DNA from: Campylobacter armoricus
Lineage (GTDB): Bacteria; Campylobacterota; Campylobacteria; Campylobacterales; Campylobacteraceae
Assembly: GCF_013372105.1 (NCBI RefSeq)
Contig: NZ_CP053825.1
Span: 1,240,001-1,304,000, forward strand
Length of the DNA: 64,000 nucleotides
Direction: 5' to 3'
The translations under genes and the position numbers were made by a program. The notes beneath the pieces are model-generated. The model was given only the letters and a program-made list of their open reading frames with translations. It had not been told where the DNA came from and searched no databases. Below, one piece after another: positions 1 through 9,217 of this stretch. Position 1 is the stretch's first letter. Each line of letters begins with the position of its first letter.

Positions 1-118
1 AAATAAAGAAGAATTTTTAAAAATAGCAAAAACATATGAAAATCGCTTGCAAAATGTTAATGAAGATTTTAAAAATCCACCAAAAGAGCAAAATATAGAA
101 AATTTTATGGAGCTTTGA
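1..118 (+). CDS. 3' end of an unidentified gene (partial)
   Basis: An open frame enters from the left edge and stops with TGA one base before the mgtE start codon. Only 38 codons are visible. They encode a charged, Lys/Glu/Asn-rich tail with no motif I recognise. The one-base spacing to mgtE suggests co-transcription. No function can be proposed from this fragment. Confidence 0.6.
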   Translation, partial: NKEEFLKIAKTYENRLQNVNEDFKNPPKEQNIENFMEL

Positions 119-119
119 G

Positions 120-1463
120 ATGTTTAATGATTTTTTAGAAGCACAAGAACTTTTAAAAAATATATCTAAAGACCAAAGCACTTATGAGATTAATGAAGCT
201 TTAAAAACCATTAAAAAACATAATGAAGATTTGTATTTACAAACTTTAAAATCTTTTGATACTTCTACGCTTGCAAATGTTGCTACAATAACTCCTGATC
301 ATATTTTAGAAGATATTTTAGAACATTTAAGCATTACTAAAATAGCTAAAATGGTAGAAGAATTAGAAAGTGATGATGCAACAGATTTAATTAAGCGTTT
401 TGAAGAGCTAAATTCTGAAAAAACTCTAGCTATTTTAAATCGCTTAAGCTCAGAAGACAAAGAAGAAATTTTACGCTTAAAAAACTATGATGAAAATACT
501 GCTGGTGCATATATGCAAACAGAAATTTTTACAGCATCAATTGATGAAAGCATAGAAAAAGCTATTAAAAGATATAGAATACTAAAACATTCAGGACAAG
601 TAAATCAAATTTTTCAAATTTATATAATTGACGGAAATGGCAAATTATGTAATTCTATTAATTTAAGCGATCTTTTGCTTTGGGATTTTAAATTGAGTTT
701 TGCAGATATTATTAAAAATAATAGCGAAAAATATAAAAGCTATTGTATTAAAGATTATGAAGATATACAAAAAGCTATTGATATAGTCGAAGATTATGAT
801 TTAAGCGTTCTAGCTGTTATAAATGACAATGGAGTGCTTTTAGGAAGAATCACATATGATGATATACATGATCTTATCCAAGAAAACGCAACTGAACAAA
901 TTTATAATCTTGCAGGGGTTGATGCAGATGTTGAAGAAGAGAGTGCATTTAAAGCAGCCAAAGCAAGAGCTTTTTGGTTAATGATTAATCTTACTACTTC
1001 ATTAATTTCAGCAAATATTATCAGTCTTTTTTCAGGAGAGATAGAAAAACTTGTAGCTTTAGCAGTGCTTATGCCTATAGTAGCTTCTATGGGAGGAAAT
1101 ACAGGCTCACAAGCTCTAGCAGTTACAGTTAGAAAACTCTCACTTAATGAAGTCGAATTTAAAGATGCTAAAAAAGTTATACTAAGAGAAAGCGGAATTT
1201 CTTTATTAAATGGATTGATTTTTGCAATTATTATGAGCATTATAGCTTTTATATGGTTTAAAACAGCTCTTTTGGGACTTGTTATAGCTTTATCAATGTT
1301 AATCAATCTAGCTTTAGCAGGTTTTGTAGGCTCTTTTGTGCCTTTAACTTTAAAAAAATTTAAAATAGATCCCGCAGTAGGTTCTAGTGTGGTTATCACT
1401 GCAATTACTGATGGACTTGGATTTTTTAGCTTTTTACTTTTAGCTAAAATGATATTATTATAA
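120..1463 (+). CDS. mgtE: MgtE-family magnesium transporter
   Basis: This 447-residue inner-membrane protein has the standard MgtE order. The N-terminal helical MgtE domain (about 20-120) carries the LESDDATDL motif. A CBS pair (about 125-255) follows, opening with a YDENTAGAYM motif. A five-helix membrane domain starts near residue 285. The pore motif PIVASMGGNTGSQA lies near 318-332, and the last helix has the conserved Asp of TAITDGLGF near 431. The family imports Mg2+ and closes when cytosolic Mg2+ binds the CBS and N domains. It sits one base after an unidentified upstream gene and 12 bases before tpx, so it is probably part of an operon. Length and motifs are normal. Confidence 0.93.
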   Translation: MFNDFLEAQELLKNISKDQSTYEINEALKTIKKHNEDLYLQTLKSFDTSTLANVATITPDHILEDILEHLSITKIAKMVEELESDDATDLIKRFEELNSEKTLAILNRLSSEDKEEILRLKNYDENTAGAYMQTEIFTASIDESIEKAIKRYRILKHSGQVNQIFQIYIIDGNGKLCNSINLSDLLLWDFKLSFADIIKNNSEKYKSYCIKDYEDIQKAIDIVEDYDLSVLAVINDNGVLLGRITYDDIHDLIQENATEQIYNLAGVDADVEEESAFKAAKARAFWLMINLTTSLISANIISLFSGEIEKLVALAVLMPIVASMGGNTGSQALAVTVRKLSLNEVEFKDAKKVILRESGISLLNGLIFAIIMSIIAFIWFKTALLGLVIALSMLINLALAGFVGSFVPLTLKKFKIDPAVGSSVVITAITDGLGFFSFLLLAKMILL

Positions 1464-1475
1464 CAAAGGAAAAAT

Positions 1476-1994
1476 ATGTCAACAATAATGTATAAAGAAC
1501 AAAAAATAGAACTCACAGGAGAAGAAATAAAAGTTGGAGATATGGCACCAAAAATTACCTTAAGAACAAAAAATTTAGCTCCTGTAGAAATAGCACCTAT
1601 TGGTAAAACACAAATTATCTTAACATTCCCTAGTTTAGATACTCAAATTTGCTCCAAACAAGCAAAAGAAAGCAATAAAAGATTAGCGACGATGAAAAAT
1701 ATTGAAGTAATTATAGTAAGCATGGATTTACCTTTTGCAATGGATCGTTTTTGTGCAACCGAAGGAATTAACAACTTAATCGTTGCAAGTGATTTTGCTT
1801 TTAAGGAGTTTGGCACTAGCTATGGGGTTTTAATATCCAATAGTATTTTTGCAGGTCTTTTAGCAAGAGCTGCATTTGTGATTAAAGATGGAAAAATTGT
1901 CTATAAGCAAGTGGTAGAAGAATTAATGGGAAAGATTGATTTTAAAGATTTAGAGCTTTTTATGCATAAAAATTATGGTTACTCTTTGAATTAA
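1476..1994 (+). CDS. tpx: Thiol peroxidase Tpx
   Basis: A 172-residue peroxiredoxin of the Tpx class, which reduces H2O2 and alkyl hydroperoxides using thioredoxin. The peroxidatic Cys is C59 in PSLDTQIC and the resolving Cys is C93 in DRFCATEG, matching the two-Cys arrangement of Tpx. The AAAGGA element at about 1465-1470 supports the ATG at 1476; an in-frame ATG four codons later is possible. No signal peptide is seen, although E. coli Tpx is often called periplasmic, so a cytosolic site is likely. Its stop overlaps the convergent dnaB stop. Confidence 0.93.
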   Translation: MSTIMYKEQKIELTGEEIKVGDMAPKITLRTKNLAPVEIAPIGKTQIILTFPSLDTQICSKQAKESNKRLATMKNIEVIIVSMDLPFAMDRFCATEGINNLIVASDFAFKEFGTSYGVLISNSIFAGLLARAAFVIKDGKIVYKQVVEELMGKIDFKDLELFMHKNYGYSLN

Positions 1995-3376
1995 CCTTCA
2001 AAGTTAGTAACCACAAAATCTTCTTTTGGAGCTTCAATAAAGCACGATTTTTCTTTTAAGAAAAGCAAATTTATATGTCCTACAGGACCATTTCTGTTTT
2101 TACCTATAATGAGTTCAGCCTTTTCTTGTACGGGATTTGGCATAAATTTTCTCTCATAAGTTTTTCCTTCATTTTTTGCTTTATTTTCTCGTTCTTTTTC
2201 TTCTTGTTCTCTATAAACTTCGTCTCTATATACAAATAAAATGGTATCTGCATCTTGTTCTATAGCACCACTTTCTCTTAAATCGCTAAGCATAGGACGC
2301 TTATTTGCTCTACTTTCTAATGAACGATTAAGTTGTGAAAGTGCTATAACTGGCATATTTAATTCCCTTGCCAAAAGCTTTAAACCTCTTGAAATTTCAC
2401 TTACTTGTAAATGTCTATCATTAAAAGCTGAATTACTCATCATAAGACCTATATAATCTACCACACAAAGCTCTATACTTTCATCTTGTGCTTTGATTTT
2501 TCGCAAAATTGCACGAATATCAGCTATACTTGCATAACCACTATCGTAAATATAGAGATTTTTTTTCGCATACTCATTACAAGCATCTCCTACTCTGCTC
2601 CATTCATCATCGTTTAAATCAGCTATAAGAATTTTTTGCAAAGGAATGGAAGTCTTTGCACTGATTAATCTTTGCATAATTTGAGTTGCAGGCATTTCTA
2701 ATGAAAACATTACAACACCTTTATTTTGTTTTAGCGTTTTTTCTATAAAATTAAGACAAATTGTAGTTTTACCCATGCCAGGGCGTGCTGCAATAATTAC
2801 AAGATCACCTGGTTTGAAACCTTTTGTCATTTTATTAAGCTCACTAAAACCTGTATCAAGCCCTAAAATATCTTTATTTTCAGATTCTTTTAATTTTTTA
2901 AACTCATCCATAAGCTCAGACATAACCATAGTCATATCTTTAATACTATTACTATTAACACGATTTGTAAGATTAAAGATTTCTTTTCCTATCTCATCTG
3001 AAATTTGCGAAATACTCTTATCTTCATTTACTCTTGTAGGTATAGTATAAGCAAAATTTAAAAGCTGGCGTCTTATGGATTTTTCTCTTAATTCATACGC
3101 ATATTTACTAACATCTGCAATAGAAGTAGTAGCTAAAACTTCGGCTAAAACTTGCTCATCTACTTTTTTATGCTTTCTTATAAAACTTGCACTTATAGGC
3201 TCACCTGCATTTACACAAGCTAAAATTGCTTTATAAATATCTTGATGAGCTTTAAGTGAAAAATCATTAATTTCAATATCTGAAGACACACTAAAAAATG
3301 AATCCACGCTATATATACAAGAACTTAAAATCGCCCTTTCAAGATCTAAATCAAAATGCTCATTATTTTGAATCAT
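1991..3376 (-). CDS. dnaB: Replicative DNA helicase DnaB
   Basis: At 461 residues this is a full-length hexameric replicative helicase. The N-terminal DnaB domain spans about 5-105 and the RecA-like motor about 165-440. Walker A is ARPGMGKTT near 195-203. The Walker B region (LCVVDYIG) lies near 303-310. The basic DNA-binding loop SQLNRSLE and the DLRESGAIEQDAD motif are present. An AAGGAG sequence lies just before the ATG. It converges on tpx with overlapping stops and is 13 bases downstream of cysM, so the two minus-strand genes may be co-transcribed. I see no intein or insertion. Confidence 0.95.
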   Translation of the reverse strand: MIQNNEHFDLDLERAILSSCIYSVDSFFSVSSDIEINDFSLKAHQDIYKAILACVNAGEPISASFIRKHKKVDEQVLAEVLATTSIADVSKYAYELREKSIRRQLLNFAYTIPTRVNEDKSISQISDEIGKEIFNLTNRVNSNSIKDMTMVMSELMDEFKKLKESENKDILGLDTGFSELNKMTKGFKPGDLVIIAARPGMGKTTICLNFIEKTLKQNKGVVMFSLEMPATQIMQRLISAKTSIPLQKILIADLNDDEWSRVGDACNEYAKKNLYIYDSGYASIADIRAILRKIKAQDESIELCVVDYIGLMMSNSAFNDRHLQVSEISRGLKLLARELNMPVIALSQLNRSLESRANKRPMLSDLRESGAIEQDADTILFVYRDEVYREQEEKERENKAKNEGKTYERKFMPNPVQEKAELIIGKNRNGPVGHINLLFLKEKSCFIEAPKEDFVVTNFEG

Positions 3377-3389
3377 AATTTACTCCTTT

Positions 3390-4292
3390 TTATAAATTTA
3401 TAAATAAATCTGTAGATAAATATCTTTCTGCTGTATCATTTAGCATAGTTAAAACTTTTTTATTTGGATTTTCTAGAGCAATTTTTTTTGCTATATATAC
3501 ATTTGCACCACTTGAAATTCCTACCATGATACCATTTCTACCAAGCTCTAAAGCTGTGTTTATAGCATCTTCATTACTTACACAAGCTATTTCATCTATA
3601 ATTTCTTGATTTAAAATTTTAGGAATAAAATTAGCACCTATGCCTTGAATTTTATGACTTGAAGTAAAATTTTGGCTCAAAAGTGCAGATGTAGCTGGTT
3701 CTATAGCAATAATTTTAACATTAGGATTGTGTTCTTTTAAAATTTCTCCCACCCCACTAATAGTCCCACCTGTACCAAAACCTGCTATAAAAATGTCAAG
3801 ATCAGGTAAATCTTTTATAAGTTCTAAAGCGGTATTTTTTTTATGTGCATTTTTGTTATTAATATTTTCAAACTGACTTACCATAAAAGAATTTGGAATT
3901 TCACTCAAAAGCTCATTAGCTCTATCTAAAGCTCCTTGCATACCCTTACTAGCTTGTGTAAGTTCTAGTTTTGCTCCAAAAAAACTCATCATTTTTCTAC
4001 GCTCTATACTCATAGATTCAGGCATAGCAATGATAAGCTTTAATTTTAAACTAGCACATATCATAGCCAAAGCTATACCGGTATTTCCGCTTGTAGCTTC
4101 TACGATAGTTGTTTCTTGGTTGATTTTACCACTACTTAATGCTTGCTTAATCATTTCCATAGCAGCTCTATCTTTTATAGAATGACTAGGATTTAAGTAT
4201 TCACATTTACCATAAAGATTTGGTGCAAATTCTTTTAAAGAAATTATTGGAGTATTGCCTATGCAGTCTAAGATACTATTAAAAATTGACAT
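3390..4292 (-). CDS. cysM: O-acetylserine sulfhydrylase (cysteine synthase)
   Basis: A 300-residue fold-type II PLP enzyme that makes L-cysteine from O-acetylserine and sulfide. The PLP lysine is K40 in NPSHSIKDRAA. The substrate-binding loop TSGNTG lies near 68-73, the phosphate-binding GTGGTISG near 171-178, and SSGAN near 265 supplies the Ser that contacts the PLP nitrogen. The name follows the Campylobacter gene next to hupB; CysK and CysM types cannot be separated safely here. The hupB-cysM pairing is the one I remember from C. jejuni. Confidence 0.9.
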   Translation of the reverse strand: MSIFNSILDCIGNTPIISLKEFAPNLYGKCEYLNPSHSIKDRAAMEMIKQALSSGKINQETTIVEATSGNTGIALAMICASLKLKLIIAMPESMSIERRKMMSFFGAKLELTQASKGMQGALDRANELLSEIPNSFMVSQFENINNKNAHKKNTALELIKDLPDLDIFIAGFGTGGTISGVGEILKEHNPNVKIIAIEPATSALLSQNFTSSHKIQGIGANFIPKILNQEIIDEIACVSNEDAINTALELGRNGIMVGISSGANVYIAKKIALENPNKKVLTMLNDTAERYLSTDLFINL

Positions 4293-4355
4293 ACTTTTCC
4301 TTTAATATTTTTAAAATAATATCAAAAGAAAACTAATATTTATTTATGGAAAAAA

Positions 4356-4380
4356 ACGCAAAAGTATCTAACTTTTGCGT
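4356..4380 (-). terminator. Intrinsic terminator after hupB
   Basis: A perfect 10-bp stem (ACGCAAAAGT/ACTTTTGCGT) with a 5-base loop lies just past the hupB stop. Read on the minus strand it is followed by a run of T (TTTTTTCC). This is a classic rho-independent terminator and isolates hupB from cysM. Confidence 0.8.
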
Positions 4381-4386
4381 AAAGAA

Positions 4387-4689
4387 TTATTTTTTAGCTT
4401 TTTTAGCAGTTTTAGCAGCAGCAACTGCATCTTTAAGGTTTTTACCTACTTTAAATTTAGCAACTTTAGTAGCAGGAATTTTGATTTTAGCACCAGTACT
4501 TGGCACTCTAGCTTCTCTAGCAGCTCTTTCAGCCACAGAAAATGTACCAAAACCGATGAAACTAATGCTATCACCTTTAGCTAATACTTCAGTAATAGTA
4601 GCGATTACTGCATCAGTAGCTGCAGTAGCATCTTTTTTAGTTAGCCCTGAAGTTTGAGCAACTTGAGAAATAAAATCTGCTTTAGTCAT
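4387..4689 (-). CDS. hupB: HU-family nucleoid protein
   Basis: A 100-residue DNA-bending protein. It opens with MTKADFISQVAQ, followed by the KDATAATDAV helix and the GFGTFSVAERAAREAR segment typical of HU. The DNA-binding arm (VPSTGAKIKIPA) and a Lys/Ala-rich C-terminal tail follow. A strong AAGGAG lies before the start, and a well-spaced promoter is visible upstream. HU compacts DNA and assists replication and recombination. It has its own terminator, so it is probably monocistronic. Confidence 0.95.
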   Translation of the reverse strand: MTKADFISQVAQTSGLTKKDATAATDAVIATITEVLAKGDSISFIGFGTFSVAERAAREARVPSTGAKIKIPATKVAKFKVGKNLKDAVAAAKTAKKAKK

Positions 4690-4722
4690 AAAAAGCTCCT
4701 TGATTAAAATAATGATTTTTAA

Positions 4723-4751
4723 AGTTTAGCACATTTATCGAGCTTTTGCAA
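4723..4751 (-). promoter_or_regulatory. Sigma70-type promoter of hupB
   Basis: On the minus strand TTGCAA (4746-4751) and TAAACT (4723-4728) are separated by 17 bases, about 35 bases before the hupB ATG. The spacing is ideal and the -35 element is unusually good for Campylobacter. Predicted from sequence only. Confidence 0.55.
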
Positions 4752-4782
4752 GGGGTTTTGATATAAAAATTCATAATAACTC

Positions 4783-5902
4783 TTATTTATTTAAAACACC
4801 ACTTGTATTTATTTGCTTAATTAAAGGATTTAAATCATAATTTTTGATTTTTTCTACCATAATTTTAAAATACTCATCCATATTTTCAGGCGTTAAAATA
4901 TTGGTTTGGTTTTTAATAGCATCAAGTTGCATTGAATTCATATCTATGTTATAATGATTTAAATCTTTGTAGTTTGCTATATTATCAGCATAGTCCAAAT
5001 CATCAAACCCATAAATTTTAACATTTTCAAATGTTTTTGATTTTTGAATAATATATTTTATCAACTCGGTCCATTGTTAGTAATATTGAAAATCAACCTG
5101 TGCCATCTTGTGATAAATTCTAGAATAAGTTGGTAAAATTAAAGAAAATTGAATTTTTGGATACATTTTAACATAGTCTAGTATGTAAATATCAATATGA
5201 TTTTTTAAAATATTAAAATCTATACTCGAATAACCATGTATATAGTTTCCATTGTATAATTGCATAATTTTTTTAATATCCTTTCGGACACCTTCTTCTA
5301 TATTTTTAACCCAATTTTCAATTCCTCCAAATTGTTTTTGAGCAATTGGACTTTTAATCCACTTTGGCAAATTTTCCAACTCAGTATCACTTCCGACACA
5401 TTTTTTACCACTGGAAAAACTCAACGCACATAAAATAAATTTTCTATTAAGATAAAATTTTAAATCATCACAATAATTATCATCATATAAAAAATCAAAA
5501 TTTTTAGTATCATGATTTTCTATGCTCATAATAGCAAATTCATCTAAAGATATTATCAAATGCTTAATATCTCTTTTTCTTAATATATAATCTAAAATAA
5601 TTTTTCTTTGATCAAGAGTGCTTCCACCTATTGATAAATTTTCCTCCGAGCTTAGAAGATGCTTCAGAGGATGAAGTATTTTGAAGCATTGAAGTACCTA
5701 AAATCACAGAATCAAATTCATTATGATCTATTATCCCCCTAGCACCGATAATTACATCGTTGTAATATGTTTTTTTTCTAAACCAAGGTTCATGGTAAAG
5801 TTGCAATGGATCATAAACATAAAGCAAAATACCTAAAGATAATATAAATGGTAAGGGTATTACTAAAGAATAAATTACAAATTTTTTATAAGATTTAAAC
5901 AT
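4783..5902 (-). pseudogene. Broken SGNH/DltD-like acetyltransferase partner
   Basis: Three minus-strand pieces (5902-5612, about 5630-5077, 5076-4783) together form one protein of about 370 residues. The first has an N-terminal membrane helix, then DPLQLYHEPWF and GTSMLQN, the latter resembling the Gly-x-Ser block of SGNH hydrolases. A frameshift lies at about 5620-5640, where FIN should run on into SIGGSTLDQ. An in-frame TAA at 5077-5079 interrupts it again, and coding-quality sequence continues to the stop at 4783. It follows a broken MBOAT gene by 8 bases; such pairs O-acetylate extracellular glycans or peptidoglycan. The function is inferred from this pairing. Two independent lesions argue for decay rather than phase variation. 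Confidence 0.7.
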
Positions 5903-5910
5903 TTTTATCC

Positions 5911-7413
5911 TTAGAAATTAAAATAAATAAATTCAGTATAAGGAACTACACCCAAAGTTATTAAAGCTATATATAAAAGAAACATAATTAATAAAGAATT
6001 TTTATAGCTAGGCTTAAAATTTTCAAGTTTTTCTATGCTATTTTTAAATCCAACACATAAAATAATACAAATGAAAATATAAAGCAAGGTTTCATTGCTA
6101 CCACTAATTTGTGCTAAAGATTCTTTCATTATATGCCATTTTATAGGCAACTTTATCCAAGTTATACCAAACATAGCCTTTAATAAATTTATAGCTCCTT
6201 GGATATTCTCACTTCTAAAAAATATCCACGCAAGATTAATAAAATTAAAAGTTACAAACCATGCAAATATTTTATAAATAATATTTTCTTTAAATTCAGC
6301 ATTTGAAATTATAAATGTATATATTCTATGAAGCATCATAGCTAGTCCATGCAACACTCCCCATATCACAAAACCCCATCCAGCTCCATGCCATACTCCA
6401 CTTACAAAAGCTACTATAAAAAGATTTCTTAAATTTATAATCCTAGCAACCCTATTACCACCTAAAGGTATATATAAATAATCTTTTAAAAATTTGCCTA
6501 ATGTTATATGCCATCTTCTCCAAAAATCACTTATATTTAATGCTTTATAAGGAGAATTAAAAATTAATAGGAAGTTTTATACTAAAAAATAAAGCTATAC
6601 CTATAGCCATATCACAATATCCACTAAAATCAAAATAAAGTTGAAAAGTATAAGTGCCCAAGCTTCAAAAATATTTAAAGCATCACCATTTTCAACTATC
6701 TTAAACCCTGCATTAGCCCAAAGTGCAAAAGAATCAGCAATATATACTTTCTTAAATAAACCCATGGAAAATATAAATAATCCTTTAGCTATATTTTCCC
6801 AGTTAATAAAAGTAGAATTATTCCAAAGCATGCTTTTAAATTGAGGCATCATTTCTTTATGATGAACTATTGGACCTGCTATAAGTTGAGGAAAAAATGT
6901 TATAAACAAAGCATAATCTAAAATATTTATTTTATATGAATTTTCACTTTTTAAACCTTCTATATTTGTTCTTTTATAACAATCTACTAAAAAAGCAATT
7001 TGTTGAAAAGTAAAAAAAGATATAGCTAAAGGTAGTAATATATGTGGCAAAGGAATATTAAAATCTAGTTGGACTATTTGAAATAATACATTGAAATTTT
7101 CTAATAAAAAATCAGTGTATTTAAAAAAAGCAAGCAAGGCTAAATTAAAAATTAACCCACTATAAAATAATAGCTTTACCCCCCCCCTTTTTTTTTTATT
7201 GAGTAAAATTAAATTTGCAAGATAAAAATTTACACCCATAGAAAGCAATAAAATCAAGACATATTCAACTTTCCAAAAAGCATAAAAAAACAAACTTGCC
7301 AAGACTAAAAATAATTTTGCACTTTGAATATGATTAAATTTTTTAAGCATATAAAATATAATTAAAGTTACGGGTAAAAATATAAATATAAATTCATAAG
7401 AACTAAAAACCAT
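5911..7413 (-). pseudogene. Broken MBOAT-family O-acyltransferase (AlgI/PatA-like)
   Basis: The intact product would have about 500 residues and many membrane helices. The first 260 codons (from 7413) include HILLPLAISFFTFQQIAFL and ITFFPQLIAGPI, both typical of MBOAT acyltransferases. A frameshift near 6655-6670 separates this from a second frame encoding YFDFSGYCDMAIGIALFF. A second shift lies at the A5 run 6559-6563 (one extra base). The third frame encodes DFWRRWHITLGKFLKDYLYI and the catalytic-His motif VWHGAGW, then runs to the stop at 5911. MBOAT proteins pass acetyl groups across the inner membrane. A G9 tract at 7179-7187 is in frame, so it is not what breaks the gene. Confidence 0.82.
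7179..7187 (-). repeat. G9 homopolymer in the MBOAT gene
   Basis: Nine C on the plus strand (G9 in the coding direction) are preceded by an A10 run, encoding Lys-Lys-Lys-Arg-Gly-Gly. The length is in frame. It was probably a phase-variation tract before the gene decayed. Confidence 0.75.
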
Positions 7414-8334
7414 TTATACTCCTAAAAGATTTTTTGCTAGATTTATCACTAATTCAGGTTTTAAATCTTTCATACATTTGTGGTGTTTTAAAGGACAAAC
7501 CTTTTGCATACAAGGCATACAAGCTAAATTTAAATGAGCTATTTTGGCATTTTCTTGCCAAGGTGATGTTTGACTGAATTTAGTCGAGCCAAAAATAGCC
7601 ACTGTTTTCACCCCATAAACTGCACCTATATGCATAGGACCACTATCGTTTGTGATGAGTAAATCAAGCATAGAAATATTTTTACATAAAGTATAAATGC
7701 TAGTTTTACCACAAAGATTTTTTGCTTTTATGCCTTCTTTTAAAAGAAAATGCTCAATTTCATCACAAATTTCTCTCTCACTCTCTACTCCAAAGATTAA
7801 AATTTGGTGTGTGGAGCTAAATTCTTTTGCTACCCTTGCAAAATAATTTGCTTCCCATCTTTTCGCACTTCCAAAATGCGCACCTGGATTTATACCTAAA
7901 ATTTTTTGAGTTGATTTTTCTTTTATAGGAAGTTTTAAAGAATTTGAAGTGGCTTTAAAATTTAAGGCTTTTTCTATGAAATTTAAGTATTTTAAAACTT
8001 GGTGTTCTTCTTTTAGAATATTTTTATCAAAATAAAATCTTTTTTTTGCTTTGATTAGATTTAAAATGATCTTACTTGAAAATGCTGAACGAAATGAAAA
8101 AGCTAAATCAAATTTGCCAAAGCTTTTTCTGGCTTTTAAAATTTGTTTGTATCTTTGCTTTTTATGTTCTACTAAAATTTGAGTATTTTCAAAACGCTTA
8201 AAAAGCTCTGTACTCACAAAAGAACCATAAAAAGTAAATTTAGCTTTAGGATATTTTTCTTTGATAGCATAAATAGCCGAACTAGCCATCACCGCATCAC
8301 CAAGCCATGTAGGAAGATTGATAAAAATATTCAT
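7414..8334 (-). CDS. waaF: ADP-heptose:LPS heptosyltransferase II
   Basis: A 306-residue GT9 enzyme that adds the second heptose of the LOS inner core at the cytoplasmic face of the inner membrane. It starts MNIFINLPTWLGDAVMAS, the N-terminal acceptor loop typical of WaaF. The ADP-heptose site includes GINPGAHFGSAKRW and ITNDSGPMHIGAVYG. Together with waaC at 32.9-33.9 kb it brackets the LOS outer-core genes, as in C. jejuni. Its stop abuts the start codon of the MBOAT pseudogene, so the two were probably co-transcribed. Confidence 0.92.
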   Translation of the reverse strand: MNIFINLPTWLGDAVMASSAIYAIKEKYPKAKFTFYGSFVSTELFKRFENTQILVEHKKQRYKQILKARKSFGKFDLAFSFRSAFSSKIILNLIKAKKRFYFDKNILKEEHQVLKYLNFIEKALNFKATSNSLKLPIKEKSTQKILGINPGAHFGSAKRWEANYFARVAKEFSSTHQILIFGVESEREICDEIEHFLLKEGIKAKNLCGKTSIYTLCKNISMLDLLITNDSGPMHIGAVYGVKTVAIFGSTKFSQTSPWQENAKIAHLNLACMPCMQKVCPLKHHKCMKDLKPELVINLAKNLLGV

Positions 8335-8357
8335 AATTTTCCTTAAAAAATAAAAGC

Positions 8358-8363
8358 TATAAT
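8358..8363 (+). promoter_or_regulatory. Candidate -10 box (TATAAT) for the GT2 gene at 8393
   Basis: A TATAAT hexamer lies 30 bases before the ATG, in the 58-base gap between divergent waaF and the GT2 gene. No clear -35 is seen, which is usual for Campylobacter sigma70 promoters. Confidence 0.4.
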
Positions 8364-8392
8364 TATATCATCACTTTACTTAAAGAGCTAAT

Positions 8393-9217
8393 ATGAGTCA
8401 AATTTCCATCATACTCCCAACTCATAATGTAGAAAAATATATAGCTAGAGCATTAGATAGTTGTATAAATCAAAGCTTTAAAGATATAGAAATCATTGTA
8501 GTAGATGATTGTGGAAATGATAAAAGCATAGATATAGCAAAAGAATATGCTAGTAAAGATAAAAGAATAAAAATTATTCATAATCAAGAGAATTTAGGGA
8601 CCTTTGCTAGTAGAAATATAGGTGTATTAAATGCAAAGTCAGATTTTATAATGTTTTTAGATCCTGATGATTATTTAGAGTTAAATACCTACAAACTTGG
8701 ATTTGAAAAAATCAAAAATGCGGATATAGTAGTGTTTGATGCTTATGTTCATAGAGTTAAATTAAAAAAATTTTATAGGTTTAAGCAAGATGAGCTTTTT
8801 AAAAAAGAGGAATTTTTAGAATTTTTACTTGAGCAAAAGCATTTTTGCTGGAGTGTTTGGGCAAAAATATATAAAAAAGATTTGATTTTAAAAAGTTTTG
8901 AATACATTAACTTTAAAGAAAAACTTTGCTATGGAGAAGATGTGCTTTTTAACTATATAAATTTTATGTTAAGCGAGAGTTTTTTTGTGTCAAAAGAATG
9001 TATTTATCGTTATGAATTTAATGAAAATGGTAGATATGAAAACAAAAATAAAGAAATTTTACTTCAAAATTATAAAGATAAAAAAATAGGTTTTAAACTT
9101 ATAAAAAGGATTTCAAGTAATTTTAATCATAAAGAATTTAATGAAAAACTACTTGAAATTTTAAAAATAGAAACTTTGGGATTAAAAAATAGAATTCTTA
9201 ATTTTAAATTATCTTGA
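8393..9217 (+). CDS. GT2-family LOS glycosyltransferase
   Basis: A 274-residue inverting GT-A glycosyltransferase. The nucleotide-binding strand is ISIILPTHNVEKYI, followed by EIIVVDDCGNDKS and the metal-binding motif FLDPDDYLE near residues 85-93. The C-terminal half has the KAIYKKDL-like acceptor segment and GEDVLFNY of Campylobacter LOS enzymes. The first 60 codons are almost identical at DNA level to those of the GT2 gene at 24946, while the rest differs, so one is probably a recombinant. Donor and acceptor cannot be read from the sequence. It overlaps the convergent sialyltransferase-like gene by 9 bases. Confidence 0.85.
   Translation: MSQISIILPTHNVEKYIARALDSCINQSFKDIEIIVVDDCGNDKSIDIAKEYASKDKRIKIIHNQENLGTFASRNIGVLNAKSDFIMFLDPDDYLELNTYKLGFEKIKNADIVVFDAYVHRVKLKKFYRFKQDELFKKEEFLEFLLEQKHFCWSVWAKIYKKDLILKSFEYINFKEKLCYGEDVLFNYINFMLSESFFVSKECIYRYEFNENGRYENKNKEILLQNYKDKKIGFKLIKRISSNFNHKEFNEKLLEILKIETLGLKNRILNFKLS
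8426..8574 (+). repeat. 149-bp near-perfect repeat, copy 1 (GT2 N-terminus)
   Basis: This block matches 24979-25127 in the same orientation with one mismatch that I can see (attagat versus attggat). It encodes the nucleotide-binding part of two different GT2 enzymes 16.5 kb apart. It is suited to recombination or gene conversion within the LOS locus. Confidence 0.85.

Noticed and set aside
902-1516. Long minus-strand open frame opposite mgtE
   Set aside because: It lies fully antisense to a clear MgtE frame, has no recognisable motif and arises from codon bias on the other strand.
7179-7187. G9 as the cause of the MBOAT frame disruption
   Set aside because: The tract is in frame with both the start and the downstream MBOAT sequence; the lesions lie at about 6655-6670 and 6559-6563.
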